A DNA stretch of 64,000 bases from Phialocephala subalpina (lineage: Eukaryota > Ascomycota > Leotiomycetes > Helotiales > Mollisiaceae): positions 1,066,044 to 1,130,043 of the forward strand of contig FJOG01000018.1 in NCBI GenBank assembly GCA_900073065.1, given 5' to 3'. Each line of letters begins with the position of its first letter. The first letter of the stretch is position 1. Under the pieces are notes generated by a model that saw nothing but the letters and a program-made list of their open reading frames with translations, was not told where the DNA came from and made no database searches. This document shows positions 35,857 to 47,032 of this stretch, one piece after another. A program made the position numbers and the translations under genes.

Positions 35857-37075
35857 ATTGACTTATTCGATTTCGAAGTTCGACTGAGGAAAGCAAAGAT
35901 GTTGAAAAGTATAGAAGTTGAAAAGTGTACGAACAAAGCTCCCTTGCAAGAAGTGAAGTGAGGGGCGCTAACAGTGGGGCTTCGCGGGGTAAAAATCTCG
36001 GGATGTCAAACGGTTTCTGGGGTCACTTTAAGCCGAAGAAAACCCCAACCACATTCCTATCCTGACTCTTCTTTTCTTTCTTTGACAAACAATTACATAC
36101 TTATATATTCATTCTCCAAATTAGATTCCCAATGGGATATCACGGATTGAGAAAGCATCACCTCACAGCAATGACTTCATCGTGAGCCAGACAGGTACCA
36201 CAACCACCCTGCATCTTCCTGGCAAGGCAAAGCGTGGAGATAATTCCGCTACGGAATGCTAGCGCTGTGTACATCGGTACCGAAGACGACACCTGGTCGG
36301 GTTCTTCATGATTATTTTGTATCATCATACTCTTCTTGACAAAGAATCCTCAACACAACAAATTCTCTCGAAGCCGAGCCAGCTCCGAACACAGATAGCA
36401 CCGTCAGAAGCCACGATGCGCCAGCCGGAAGCGCAGAATTCAAGGAGACGCCGCGTCTTATTAAAGGAGTAGTTCCCAAGAGAATGATTTCTTTCCAATT
36501 TCTGCTTCAAATTAGGGTACAGATTATTACAATCTGTCCTATCATTGCAAACTGAACTATCCTAGTACCTTCTTGGACCTGTATCATTCCACAAACCCCC
36601 TTTTCTGGTACGCTTGTTTGGGGCCCGCGCACAGTACAAGATATTTCTACACACCCGATTTGAAAACTTCAATTTCTCAACTTTTGTTTATTCCCACCTG
36701 ATGAATCTCAGATTGAAGCAATTTCACTGTCTCTCTTTGTCCAAAGAAGAAGTTTCACGAGCCATCACATCCGAGAGAAGTATCAAATGTAAAAGAAGTT
36801 TCCTGCGCTGATAGTTATGCCGCTGACGCGAGAGCACCTTCCATCGAACGCACTCGAAATCCACGCTGCCCTACAAGTATGTGGTTTCATCACGACTTCG
36901 ATCCTCGCAGCTCTCCATCCATCGCTCTTTCGCTCTTTCACTCCTTCGCCTCTCCGCTCTTTCTTCCATACCACTCCTGGCCGATCTCCGTCAAACTCTC
37001 ATTTGACCATCCTCCACACCCTTCAACCCTCTTTTCGGCACTCCACCAACCCCCTTTCGGATCTCTACCTGACGG
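35857..37075. other. Intergenic, nothing recognised
   Basis: Promoter side of the ThDP enzyme gene, then weak open frames. A plus-strand frame at 36817-37149 starts with ATG but is Ser/Pro/His-rich, without similarity, and overlaps the module locus on the other strand. Confidence 0.4.
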
Positions 37076-37094
37076 CTAACTGCCAATTTCGCTC

Positions 37095-37475
37095 AACTCT
37101 GGCACCATCTTGGACTTCTCGGGTATTTCCTCACAAGTGCACTGTGTAGTTCTACCGAGGGCGTCGAGCTCGTTGCCGTTGTTGTCTTCGATTGTCTTGG
37201 GGCTTGTTGCGTTGTGTCGTGCTGGGAAGTTCGATGTTAGCTCGGATGCTTTAATGGGTAGCAAAGCACTCACCTAGCATGCAAGTCTCTAACTCAGTCT
37301 TGGGACTTCTCAGGTATCTGCTCACAAATGCCATTGTGTAGTTGTACCGCGGTGTCGAGCTCGTTGACGTTGTTGTCCTCGATTATCTTGGGTTTGTTGC
37401 GTTTATCGTGCTTGAAAGTTTGACATTAGCTCGGATTCTGCAATAGGGCAGCCAAGGACTCACCTAGCATGCAAG
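37095..37475. repeat. Tandem duplication, 2 x about 190 bp (intron plus exon unit)
   Basis: Two adjacent units end with the identical 18-bp block CTCACCTAGCATGCAAG at 37269-37285 and 37459-37475, 190 bp apart. Each contains, on the minus strand, a GTGAGT donor, a 52-53 nt intron with GAGCTAA branch, and an IEDNN.NELD coding block. The upstream copy carries small indels and a TAA. Confidence 0.8.
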
Positions 37476-37810
37476 TGGATTGCGTTGTCTGAGGTGCGTC
37501 AAGCTGTATCGAGATGACATGGGGATTTTCGAGTCCGTTCTTCGTCGACGAGGTCGTATGCATTGTTCTTGAGAGCTTCGTTCGTTGTGTTGTCGTATCA
37601 AGAGTGAAGTCGTATCGTCGGAAGGTCTGCGGTTGGGGCGATGATGTTTCCTGAGCCCTGAACGACGGAATCCTAGATGTAATGTTGGGATATCCGTCAG
37701 CCAAAGGCTGACGTCAAACCGTGCGCGCTCTTCTGTCCCCCACCTACTGCCAGTGACCACTGGCACGGTATAGTCCAGGATCGGTTCGGCAGTGACGGGG
37801 ATTTTATTGT

Positions 37811-38216
37811 CGGACAACATTGAGAGCATACTCCAGAATAATTTCTGGGCAGCAGACCTGTGTCCACGGAAATGAAGAGCACGCACCTTTATGAACAATG
37901 ATAAATGACTTCGAGTCGCAGATGATCGAGTCATGTTGGGGCAGATCGTTCTTTTCGGACAACTCTTAGAGCTATCAGAAGATCAATTTCTGGACAGCAG
38001 ACCGGCGTCCATTGATTTGAAGAGCACGTACCTTCATAAGCAAGAATGAGCGACTTCGTATCGCAAGAGACCGAACCATGTTAGGTCTTGTCGTTCTTGT
38101 CGGACACACTGGGACTAGTTGACGTGTCCATTGATCGAAAGCGCAATACCCATACGAGTAATGATGAGCGACGTTGTATCGCAGATAACTGAACTATGTT
38201 GGGTACTGCTGCATGT
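37811..38216. repeat. Tandem array, 145 + 145 + about 116 bp
   Basis: Units start at each CGGACA: 37811, 37956 and 38101. The first two are exactly 145 bp and align without gaps at about 72% identity by eye. The third is shortened by an internal deletion. Each encodes, on the minus strand, a PNM.RS.A.RS...L..K-like peptide; in the two 145-bp copies it is followed by a GTRCGT donor. Confidence 0.8.
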
Positions 38217-38400
38217 TCTGATACTTGTCAAGAGTCATGAAGATGGTGGAGAGTAGATAGAAAATGAAAAAGTGGTTGAGATTGATGTTGGGAAATGGAT
38301 GAAGGAAGAGAGTGAGAAAGAGGGAAGCTCCTCTTAAGTAGGGCTCTGTGTCTATCGTGGCTGCCATGATCGGAAGTTCCATCTGGCAGCGACGATGGTT

Positions 38401-39704
38401 AGTGTTTCTGGTCATGGACGAACAGAGAGGAAGGCACGCATGGAGCAATCGCGAACACCCAACTCATAAAATTTTTAGGAAAGCACGCTGGTAAAATGGA
38501 GTCCAAGTCACTGTCTATCTCACGCATTACAAATCGTCGGTTTTGAGATTGAGACTCTTGTGGTGGGTGATATGGCAAGGTCAGTTTCTACAATCCCAAA
38601 AAGAGACTGGAAGTTTAAATTGAGTTATATGTCTTTGGCTGTTTGATCTATGGCAAGAATTGCATTCGAATTATGAGCCCGCGATGATCAAAATCTCGCT
38701 GAATGCTACACATTTGGAGGAGATGGAGCGTCTTGGGGTGAAATGTACGCATGTATAAAAAGGCATATAACAACTTTCGTTGCTCTGTACGGTGTTTTCA
38801 GCAGGAAATTTGGGAATTTTTGGACATCTAGAAGATCAAGGCTCAAATCAGAAATTCTCATTCCCAATCAGAAGTTCCATGAGTCTTGAAGGGGATAGTT
38901 CCCGGGAGACCGAGTCGTGCAAAGTTCACTCCTGCCATCGATTGATATTTCGAATATTACATTCCGTACCTGCAGAACCGGCAACCTTCTTATCATCCAA
39001 CCGCTTTATAAAAAGTACATCAATCGATGCATTCCTAATTCCACGGCGACGAATAAATACAGGACGTGCAAAGTCCCGCCACGAAACATATTCATCACCG
39101 TAATATTTTGAGGCATCCACGGGGCGCCAATGCAATTTCCTGCACAACCCAGCGTCTCGAGAACCAACGTCTTCTCATCAATGTTATCAACGTAGTCCAA
39201 TATTTCTCAAATTCCTTTTCCACGGTCAATTTTTCAAAAGTCGCCAAGTTCCAAGGCCCTTGCGACGAAACTGATAGCTAGATTGCTGTCGTCTGATGGC
39301 CTCATCCGCATTACCAAACCAAAAGCACACATTGTCTACCATACCGTGCTATATATCTTGTCCATGCTAGGGACTTGTTCGTTGTGTTTTTGTGCGTCCT
39401 TGTTATTGATGCAGATCAGATCGATACCAAGAGCGCAGTCAACAAAGTCGCACTCCTGGCAGGCCCTCAGGCCCGCCATGAAAGCACGAAATCTACACCT
39501 TAACGCCAGAATCGCGTGGGCCGAGTGAGCCAGTGCTCCTAGGGCCTATTTTTCTATTGGGCACTGAGTTTAATCGACTTTTGAATGTTTTTCCGACCAA
39601 TTACAAAGCTAGTGTTTAACCTTGGTCAAAATTTAGTAAAAAATCTTGCTTTTGCATTTAACGCGCACACGTAACCCAACTTCCATAAATTTCCCTTATA
39701 GTCC
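38401..39704. other. Intergenic with an unidentified decayed fragment
   Basis: Minus strand about 39250-38930 reads LDYVDNIDEKTLVLETLGCAG in one frame and KYYGDEYVSWRDFARPVFIR in another. It looks like a frameshifted gene remnant that I cannot name. The remainder shows nothing. Confidence 0.35.
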
Positions 39705-40589
39705 TCATGTTGTACGGCCAACTAAGCATACATATATAGCTACTAGTAGTGTAGCCATCGGTATGCTTATCCCACAACCTAGTGCGATCTTGTCTGATAC
39801 ACTTAATCCACTTTTTGAATTGCCACTCCCTAGTACTGATTTCGTTTTAGCTAGAAATTCCTGCTTAGTGGAGACTTGCCATCGGACATTAAAGGGGACT
39901 CACTTGAACTCGAAAGATGAGAAGTAGTAGGTGCATTTATTGTAGGAGTAGTAGTAGTCCAAACGCGAGCATCTAAGTAGAATTGCATATTAGAGAGCGC
40001 CAAAACTTTTGAGAAGCAATTTTCTTACCGGTACCGTTGCGCAGAATAAGAGAAAGTGATACTCACCTGACGTGGAATTTATCGCGGTCGTCGACCTGGA
40101 CCCGGCAGCCGAATTTACCGTGACTATAGCAGTGTAGATAATAACAGGCGGAACATTCGATGTAGGAGCAGAGCCTGCAAATGTTGTTGTTGTTGTTGTT
40201 GCAAGCACGATGGGCGACGGTGCTATACCGGTGCTAGAACAGTATTCTGTGTACAGGTTGAGAGCGCTCGCGACATCAATAGTGTTGCTTTTACATGAAG
40301 CCATGACACAGCTTGAAATGTAAGCTTCTGCTGTTGGCATGAGGTCGCTCCGACAGAGACAGGAATTTAAAAGCCCTGAATTGCCTACGCAACTAAGGAT
40401 ATACCCAAGTTCATAGCATTGATTATATGCACCGGAGCCATTTTCAATGCAACTGCGTGCACAGGCGCGAAGATTTCCGAAGCTCGACCCAATAGTACAA
40501 AGGCTTACAGTACTATCGTCACACCGCACAACAGCGGTAAGAATAGTGACCACGAGAAGAAAAAAGGGGTGGAAGTTGAGTGACATCAT
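39705..40589 (-). CDS. CFEM-like secreted/membrane protein, 238 aa
   Basis: Exons 40589-40067, 39972-39904 and 39829-39705 give 717 nt in frame. The start is ATG 40589 (MMSLNFHPFFLLVVTIL), a signal peptide ending near AVVRC; the frame above it opens with GTG. A Cys-rich domain follows (LCTIGSSFGNLRACARSC, YNQCYELGYILSCVGNSG, LNSCLCRSDLM, ISSCVMASCKSN, YTEYCSS) with CFEM-like spacing. After a Thr/Ser-rich linker the last exon encodes GLSVSDKIALGCGISIPMAT and a terminal TM helix (LLVAIYVCL). CFEM proteins sit at the cell surface and act in heme/iron uptake, adhesion or infection. Exons 2-3 were chosen because they restore this familiar tail. Confidence 0.8.
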
Positions 40590-41352
40590 TTGAGATGATA
40601 AGAACACAAAAACTATAACTGGTATACAGGAAAGGCTGTGGAATATAGAGGAAAGAAGGAATTGATCATAAGATAACCATAGTCACGAGGTCAACAGCAA
40701 ATGAACGCCGCCCAGTCTCCATGTCTGACTTAAAAAGAACTTTGCCAATTACATGTTCAGCTGTTATCAATTGGCTGTATTATGATAGGTTGTGGTACCA
40801 ATTGAGAAGACTGCCAAGTCTTTGGCTTGCAGCAAATGAGGATTTATTCGCAAAGGCTTGACATTTCTGCGCTGAAAGAGGTAGGGCGTAATTCCTGATC
40901 GCGTGTGATTTGACAAGCGGGTTCCAAAATGGGTTCTTACAATTCCACGACCCTTGAACCTTTTCTAATTTTAGCTAGTCGTAAAACAAAGGTCTAAACC
41001 TCAAGTTTCTGTGGCATTTCGTTCGGTATCGATTGAGATATAAGCATATCGCATCGTCCTCACAAGCGAAGACAACAAGTCATACCCTTGCAGGCTTGCA
41101 AAATCTCAATCCCCGCTAGTCCTCCCTATAATGCTTTCTTTATTAGTTGTTAGAGCGTTTCTAATATAATTGATTAATCAATTGGTATAAAAAGGTGTTA
41201 GCATAAAATAAAAGGGTGCGGGGTAATTGTCCTTTGGCTAATTCAATGTGTTCCCTACACGGGATTTGCTCACCATGGATATAATCACTACGTATCCCAT
41301 AAGATTCACAAATATCTCATCGATCAATATTTTCGCGCCCGCTGCCGCGAAA
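40590..41352. other. Divergent intergenic region
   Basis: Shared promoter of the CFEM gene and the secreted NTF2-like gene. Contains the TATA box at 41186; otherwise no element supported. Confidence 0.45.
41186..41195 (+). promoter_or_regulatory. TATA box (TATAAAAAGG)
   Basis: Strong TATA box about 165 nt upstream of the ATG at 41353 and 90 nt upstream of an earlier in-frame ATG at 41275. Confidence 0.5.
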
Positions 41353-42012
41353 ATGCGCTTTTTACTATTGCTTTCCATAGGCATCTCAGCACCCATCACC
41401 AGCCTTGCTGCTCCAGCTAGCGACCTTTTCATCTCTGACCTTGTCATAGACGATGAGGGCCTCCATAAGAGAGAAAATCTGTGTAATTTGAAAACACCTC
41501 CCGTTATCTGTCAACCTAACTCTTCCGTAACTGTGGAAGAGACAGCCCAGAGGGCTTACAAGTTTTATCGTGCGTTTGTGGTTGATGGGGATCCCAAGAC
41601 GATGTTTTCATACATCGATTCAACTTACAAGGTAAGTTATAATCTCAGTTCAAATTCACACCGCTCATCTATACAACACACTAGAGAGAGCAAGGACTGA
41701 ACATTGAACGTGCAATAGCAACACCATCCAGGATATACGGACGGACCCAGCACCATTTGGTCCCTTTTCTGCAACGGGGCAAAGATAGGAACTGAACAAA
41801 ACACTGCTTGGTGCTTCGATGCTAGTACGAACATGTCATACGCGCAATACTCAACTATAGACAGATGGCGTTGGGTTGATGGTTGTGTCCACGAACACGT
41901 AGGCATCTTGAATCCTGTGGACTTGCACCATGCTGACTGCTCCTTTTAGTGGGATCAAAACGAGTCGATCCCAAAAAGTAAATGCTACAAATTGAACGGA
42001 ACTGTAACTTAG
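41353..42012 (+). CDS. Small secreted NTF2/SnoaL-like protein, 173 aa
   Basis: Exons 41353-41631, 41719-41898 and 41950-42012 give 522 nt. I chose the ATG at 41353 because it starts a clean signal peptide (MRFLLLLSIGISAPITS). An in-frame ATG at 41275 would bury it. A short pro-region ends in a dibasic KR (LHKRENLC), a likely Kex2 site. The core AYKFYRAFVVDGDPKTMFSY, HHPGYTDGPSTIW, and RWRWVDGCVHEHWD resembles secreted SnoaL-like proteins of fungi. At least four Cys lie in the mature part (LC, VICQ, LFCNG, WCFD and DGC, KC). No catalytic role can be assigned. A second, intracellular member of the same broad fold is at 58959, broken. Confidence 0.72.
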
Positions 42013-42758
42013 TGGGATTTTGTGAGGGAACAAAGTACCTAGACTCGCTTGTAATATGCTGGTGCGATGCCTCATTCAGGGCCTCGGTCGACGGTCAGCA
42101 ATCAGTGTGAGCTAGAAACGCTGGGCGGTTCATCCGATGTAATTTTTGTCCATTACTCAACCAATCGAAGGGCATATTATCTAAATATTGCCGAATGTCT
42201 CAGTCCTTTTCGAGCTCTGAGTTTTGGACGTCAGCCGGTCAACGTCCCCTACCCCACCCGACACAAACCTGGGCACGGGACGCAAGTCTCTGCCCCCCAT
42301 GTCGTCACTAAAAATGTCTTCACGTCGATTGCGAGTTTGCGATGAAACTAAAATCGAATGATACACGGTACCTATGGACTGATTTCTGTCGTAGAAGTAA
42401 CCTCCGAGACCAAACAACCCCCCGTTTCAGAAAGGGGGAAATCGCCTGATTTTAAGCGAGAATGATACAACCAAATACTTCATTGAACATTCTCTTCCCA
42501 GCTCGACTTCATTTTGGCTTCGATGTCTTGATATCACTTTCTCGACCTCCTACTCTATTCATAAAGTGCAGGCACGACATATCACTTTTCTCAATTACCA
42601 CGGCACTCTTTGTCTTAAATTTTAACCTTTCCATTCTTTTCCTGGCTGCGCCAAATCATTCATTATAGCGACTGCAAACTACAATATAGCTTCGGCTCCT
42701 CTACCTCTGTATCGATCAAGACTTCACCAATACCCGATCCCTCATCACGATTCCAACA
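42013..42758. other. Intergenic, nothing recognised
   Basis: Short open frames only; no supported feature. Confidence 0.4.
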
Positions 42759-43330
42759 ATGCCCGCCCTCGACCCCCAAATCCTCCAGCGAATGAGCGAA
42801 GTTGGCTCCCACATCATATCAGCACGAGCCAGCGTACCGACACACGAAATAGTAGAGGCGTTTCTCGTCAGTAAGTTCTCCTGTTATTTAGTTCTTGATT
42901 TCCTAGACTTACAAAAGAGTAGTCTTTTTCTCTGTCTTCGGCGTTGGAGGGGCGATTATCTACGCTGCTACGAAGTGTTAGACGGGAGTACGACATCGAA
43001 GCGAGGAGAGAAGCTCATTCGATCGCCTGAGGCTAGCATATGCGGGCGCAGAGGGGAAGATATGGTTCTCCCTGGCTGGCACGGGGATCGCAATCTACTG
43101 GAGTTGGAAGGCTGGACATGTATATGGATAATGAAAGAAGAATAGAAAGCTGTCGTCGCTAGAATATCATTGGTAGAGGCAAGGAACAAGCAAATCGAAG
43201 CGAAGGTAGAATTGATGAAAAGGAATGTACGAGATAGTGAACTACATTACTCCTGTGCAAGGCCCGTAGAGCAGTTTTCAAGTTCTGAGGGACTCGGCAG
43301 GCTCTGACCCGATCATTGTCGGGTACGCTC
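42759..43330 (+). pseudogene. Possible small membrane protein gene, disrupted
   Basis: ATG 42759 (MPALDPQILQRMSEVGSH) leads to a short splice candidate GTCAGT...CCTAG (42871-42910). This joins to TYKRVVFFSVFGVGGAIIYA (a TM helix), a TAG, and in the same frame KIWFSLAGTGIAIYWSWKAG (a second TM helix). A coiled-coil-like stretch AVVARISLVEARNKQIEAKV lies further on in another frame. The pieces read as one former protein with two TM segments and a coiled coil, now carrying a stop and a frame change. Family not recognised; a real short product from the first ORF is possible. Confidence 0.3.
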
Positions 43331-43661
43331 AATATTTGGTCCACAGGTCCTCAGGCCTCCTTCCCAGCACCATGGTACTGCCTCATGTGATAGGTCCCCA
43401 TCACCAATGTCGCCAGTTTCCGAATCGTCGTCTTCTGCTTCTTCATCTTCGACAACAGGCCCCGCATCGGCGCTGCTGCTTCCATTCAAACTTCTCTCTG
43501 GTGTCGGCTAACGTCTCCAGAAAAGTCGCTACTGACGTATTCTAGCATTCTATCTGGGTATATCCTACTTCTTCACTGAAAAGTACTTTATCTCCCTTGA
43601 CTCAGTGATCAATCGAGAACCCTCCATCCTAGTCTATTTACATTGCTCCTCCAAACCCAAA
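43331..43661. other. Intergenic, nothing recognised
   Basis: Ser/Gln-coding low-complexity DNA; no gene supported. Confidence 0.35.
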
Positions 43662-44057
43662 ATGAAAGAAGTGATCAATTATGCCGGACCAAAAGTGGAA
43701 ATCAGAGAATCCCCCATCCCAAAACCAAACGACGACCAAGTCCTCATCAGATTCATCGTTTCGGGCTCGAATCCCAAGGACTGGAAGGCCCCAGAATTTG
43801 CGGCAACGTTGACTGAAGATCCAATATACGAGCTCCTGAAAGGGATGAAGGCTGCAACAAATCAAGGCGATGATATCGCCGGTATTGTGGAGAAGGTTGG
43901 GGCTAATGTTGTTGAGTTCAAGGTATGAATGACATGTTGGAGAGACTTCTGAGGATGGATGGAAGCTAATTAGAGAAAGCCAGGGGATCGAGTCGCTGCT
44001 TTTCATAAGATGTTGACCCCTCACGGCTCATACGCAGCCATCTACCAAGAATTTTGA
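43662..44057 (+). pseudogene. Truncated quinone-oxidoreductase-like dehydrogenase (N-terminal fragment)
   Basis: Exons 43662-43922 and 43980-44057 (57-nt intron with GCTAAT branch) encode 112 aa. The sequence is a typical N-terminal GroES-like domain of zinc-type/quinone oxidoreductases: KEVINYAGPKVEIRES, VLIRFIVSGSNPKDWK, GDDIAGIVEKVGANVVEFK, GDRVAAFHKMLTPHGSYA. The family is about 340 aa; here a TGA at 44055 ends it before the Rossmann domain, and no continuation follows. Splicing signals are intact, so truncation may be recent. It could still make a short product. Confidence 0.7.
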
Positions 44058-44146
44058 CAGAAGGATACTATATAGAAATATTATAGCAAAAGTGTTATCT
44101 AGAGTATAGAGAAATAGACCGTATTTGAATTCTAATTAAGTGAATG

Positions 44147-45662
44147 TTAGCGTGAAACATCTCCTACAGCTTCTTCTGCACAGCTACTACACAAGCATAC
44201 TATCAAACTTTCCCCAAAAACTCTCCTCCAAAGTTCTTCAGTGTGGACTCTGGCCCTCCCAACTGATTCTAGGCTAGTGCTCAGGCCAGACACTCTATGA
44301 TCCACGACAGTTCCGCACTGTTTCAAGCTGTATTGGAAGTATGCTGCAGGATATATCTGGTGCGTATGCCAAGCGAGATCAATATCCCAAGGAGGACTAA
44401 CGGGGGTCTCTGGATACAATCGTTGCAGTTGGAAGAATTTTGCATACCTATGGACTGCTCGGCTTAGAGTGTACATTGCGGTGTCAAGTTTGGCCCATTC
44501 CAGGTCACTCTCGAATTGGAGGAAGATTTGGTGCCGCTCAATTGCATCGTACAGATCTAATCCGAAGTCGGGAGTTCTGTTGTTCCAATATCGGTCTAAG
44601 ACAGAAAGTTCGGCCGGTGACAATAGGTCCTTCTGTTCGTTGATCCACCTTTCATTGTCCTGTCCGCCCCAACCTCTTTCGGTTGCCTCGTCCAAGAGCA
44701 TCTGAACCTTCTCAAAGTCACAAGTAAGCCGACTAGGGGTTGCTTCTTTCACTCCCCAGAGGGTTGTCCAGACGAATTCCATAATTGAGCTTACCAAGCC
44801 CTTCTTCCTACTATTCAAAGCCTGCGAAAGAGTACCAGGCAATGGGCGACCCGAACTTGTCTCGATGAGGTCGCTCCTCAGCTTAGCAGCAGGTAGACTC
44901 CTATGATCCAAAATATGTCCACATCCTTGACACCTTTTCAGGAACTTGGCATCCAAAAAGCCTTCTCCTGATAGCAGTCTCCATGGTGTTGTATTATCTG
45001 CGGAGCAGAAGGGGCAGACAAGTGTTATCGCCTCTCCCAATTTTGAGCTCAGTGTTTTCTCGAAGCTGAAATAGGATCCGGTATTCTTTTGGAAATGCTC
45101 CTGCGCATCCAGGGACGGTTTGAACTGGTGTGTTTCGTCATCAATGGTTTCAAGCTAGCGCACTCTTAGATTTCTTATATTTAGAAGTTCGATGACCGTG
45201 GTAGAAGTGCGGCTTACTAAAGCTATCCATGGAAATTCAGCTTCCCAGAGCCCCCTTTTCCCGGTCCGCATACAATCTTCCCAATAAATCAAAGGAGTAA
45301 GCAAGTAGCTATGCCACACTAGGAGGACATCTGCTCTTTTATTAGCTAATTTGATTTGAATAGACATTCGTACTTGCAAACCTACCTAGCGGAGGAAGAT
45401 TGTCCACCGTTAGAACAACATTACTGCAGTCAGTGAAAGTGTTCCACCACAACTTGAACCTTTCTGTAGCCAGCGCAAGATAATGTTGCTTGATTTCCGC
45501 ATTTTTAGTGAACGGCATCCCGGAATTCCTTGCCTTCGCCGCCACTAAGGCTTCGCCGTCTTTTATAAGCTGGGCAAAGGCTTCGTATAGCTTGATGTGC
45601 ATCATGCAATGGGATGCATTTGGGTACGATGAGTGATCTTGGAGTCCAGACTTAAGATCCAT
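44147..45662 (-). CDS. GRDP-like (DUF1399) protein, 465 aa
   Basis: Exons 45662-45386, 45330-45218 and 45154-44147 give 1398 nt. ATG 45662 is the first codon (MDLKSGLQDHSSYP). Two family hallmarks are present: DVLLVWHSYLLTPLIYWEDC in exon 2 and WDIDLAWHTHQIYPAAYFQYS near the C-terminus. These are the paired WH.(H) repeats of glycine-rich domain proteins. Between them lies a zinc-ribbon-like CPFC...CQGCG pair. The C-terminus is Cys-rich (LIVCLCSSCAEE). Fungal relatives are often mislabelled alpha-ketoglutarate sulfonate dioxygenase; their biochemical function is not established. Intact. Confidence 0.85.
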
Positions 45663-46356
45663 AGTTGTCCGTTTGAACGTTTCAGTTTGGGAAGCTTGTA
45701 GCAGCGGTATTCTGCAGAAGCAAGAGAAAGGGGGTCTTGCTCGGGATTGGGGGGAAGGAGCTCTATTTAATCATCAGTGTGTGACATAGGTCTCCAATGA
45801 TGCCAGGATGTCTTAAATAGCCCGGAATGTATGCCTATTATTGGGACGCTTAATTTTTCTACTGTAATTTTCCACTTCTATTCAAGGGTTGACTGTATTG
45901 CTTCTTCCACATATTACCATTTATTACAAGAAACTTAATTGGATAATACTGTCTTTTTAGCCAGCCCATTCAATTTGAATAACTTTACTGTAATTGCATC
46001 GTTAGCTTAGAATCCTGCGAGTAGTAGTAAGTAAATAGAGGGTGTACTTCTAGGAAATTCGATTATTTGATTGGCTAGAAGCCCTGGTTTTACACCTTGA
46101 AGGACCCCTTAGCGGGGTGGCGTTAGAAGTCGAGAATATACCTTTGTAAGAAGGGGCGTAGTAGAAAGAACGTCTGTTCTCTTGATCAGCGATTGCTACT
46201 CTATTAGGAATATACCGGTCGGACTAACTATCATTTCCTCGCGGAACCTTTTCAGTAACTCGTGTGCCTATAAAAGCGACGGCTTGTTCGGATAGCAGGA
46301 GAGACTAGAAGCCGGGTTTGGCTAGCCGGTCTTAGGGATGAGTAGTTGTACCCTTG
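45663..46356. other. AT-rich intergenic
   Basis: Promoter side of the GRDP-like gene; no feature beyond A/T-rich stretches at about 45840-46080. Confidence 0.4.
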
Positions 46357-47032
46357 CTATCCCTTCGTCTGGCAGCCATTGCCCATACTAGCAGGGATGT
46401 ACTCCTCCAGTAAGACGCGGAGTAAGAATAGTAAAGTTACGAGGCAGTTTTAGTACTACTACTTAGAAATTAATGCAGTTGGAAAATAGAAAATGGAAGG
46501 TCGTGCAATGCTGTTGGAGTGCAGTTGGAAAATGGAAGGTTATGCAATGCAGTTGGAAAATAGAAAATGGAAGGTCGTGTAATGCAGTTGGAATGCAGTT
46601 GGAAAATGGAAGGTTGTGCAATGCAGTTGGAAAATAGAAAACGGAAGGTCTAATGCAGTTGGAATGCAGTTGGAAAGCGGAAGGTTGTGCAATGCAGTTG
46701 GAAAATAGAAAATGGAAGGTCGTGCAATACAGTTGGAATGCAGTTGGAATGCAGTTGGTATGCAGTTGGAAAATAGAAAACGGAAGGTCGTGTAATGCAG
46801 TTGGTATGCAGTTGGAAAATAGAAAACGGAAGGTCGTGTAATGCAGTTGGTATGCAGTTGGAAAATGGAAGGTCATACAATGCAATTGGCACTAGAAATA
46901 GGAAAGCCTATGTAATGATGGCATACAAGGGATAGATACTTTTGCTGTAACCTTTGTATTTAGGATCTATAGAAGTAGGGTAGTAAGGAGGCCCTTGCTA
47001 GCGTGGTCAATGGCTGCCAGACGAGGGGATAG
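46357..47032. mobile_element. Inverted-repeat-bounded element carrying a minisatellite (676 bp)
   Basis: The left arm 46357-46396 and the right arm 46992-47032 are reverse complements over about 40 bp with few mismatches; both contain CGTCTGGCAGCCATTG or its complement (TCGTCTGGCAGCCATTG on the left). Between them is a minisatellite (46473-46888) and no coding capacity. The structure fits a non-autonomous terminal-inverted-repeat element. No target-site duplication was recognised. Confidence 0.6.
46473..46888. repeat. Compound minisatellite
   Basis: Interspersed blocks: a 10-bp ATGCAGTTGG(A/T) unit repeated about 20 times, alternating with AAAATAGAAAAYGGAAGGT or AAAATGGAAGGT followed by YRTGYA. 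The period is about 35-50 bp and irregular. The minus strand stays open for 140 codons only because the repeat lacks stops in that frame. Confidence 0.85.

Larger units (their letters stand above)
37076..38400 (-). other. Putative multi-exon locus built from duplicated exon modules
   Basis: Minus-strand exon-like pieces are each followed by a consensus donor. They are the 145-bp modules (VRSLAIRSRSFLLMK then GTACGT; TRSSATRSHLSLFIK then GTGCGT), a unique exon ending QTTQSTCML then GTGAGT, and two 190-bp modules. The last of these reads ARHNATSPKTIEDNNGNELD and ends ELSEIGS with a stop at 37076. Introns would be about 42 nt and 52-53 nt; the 3' one has a GCTAAC branch and CCCAG acceptor. Upstream, 38330-38260 looks like a CT-rich leader. 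The first and the middle modules contain stops or frame slips, so a continuous protein cannot be built. No family recognised. Confidence 0.4.

Noticed and set aside
46463..46885. 140-aa minus-strand open frame (repeating NCIPTALHDLPFSIFQL-like)
   Set aside because: It is the translation of the minisatellite; the frame is open because the unit lacks stops, not because it is a gene.
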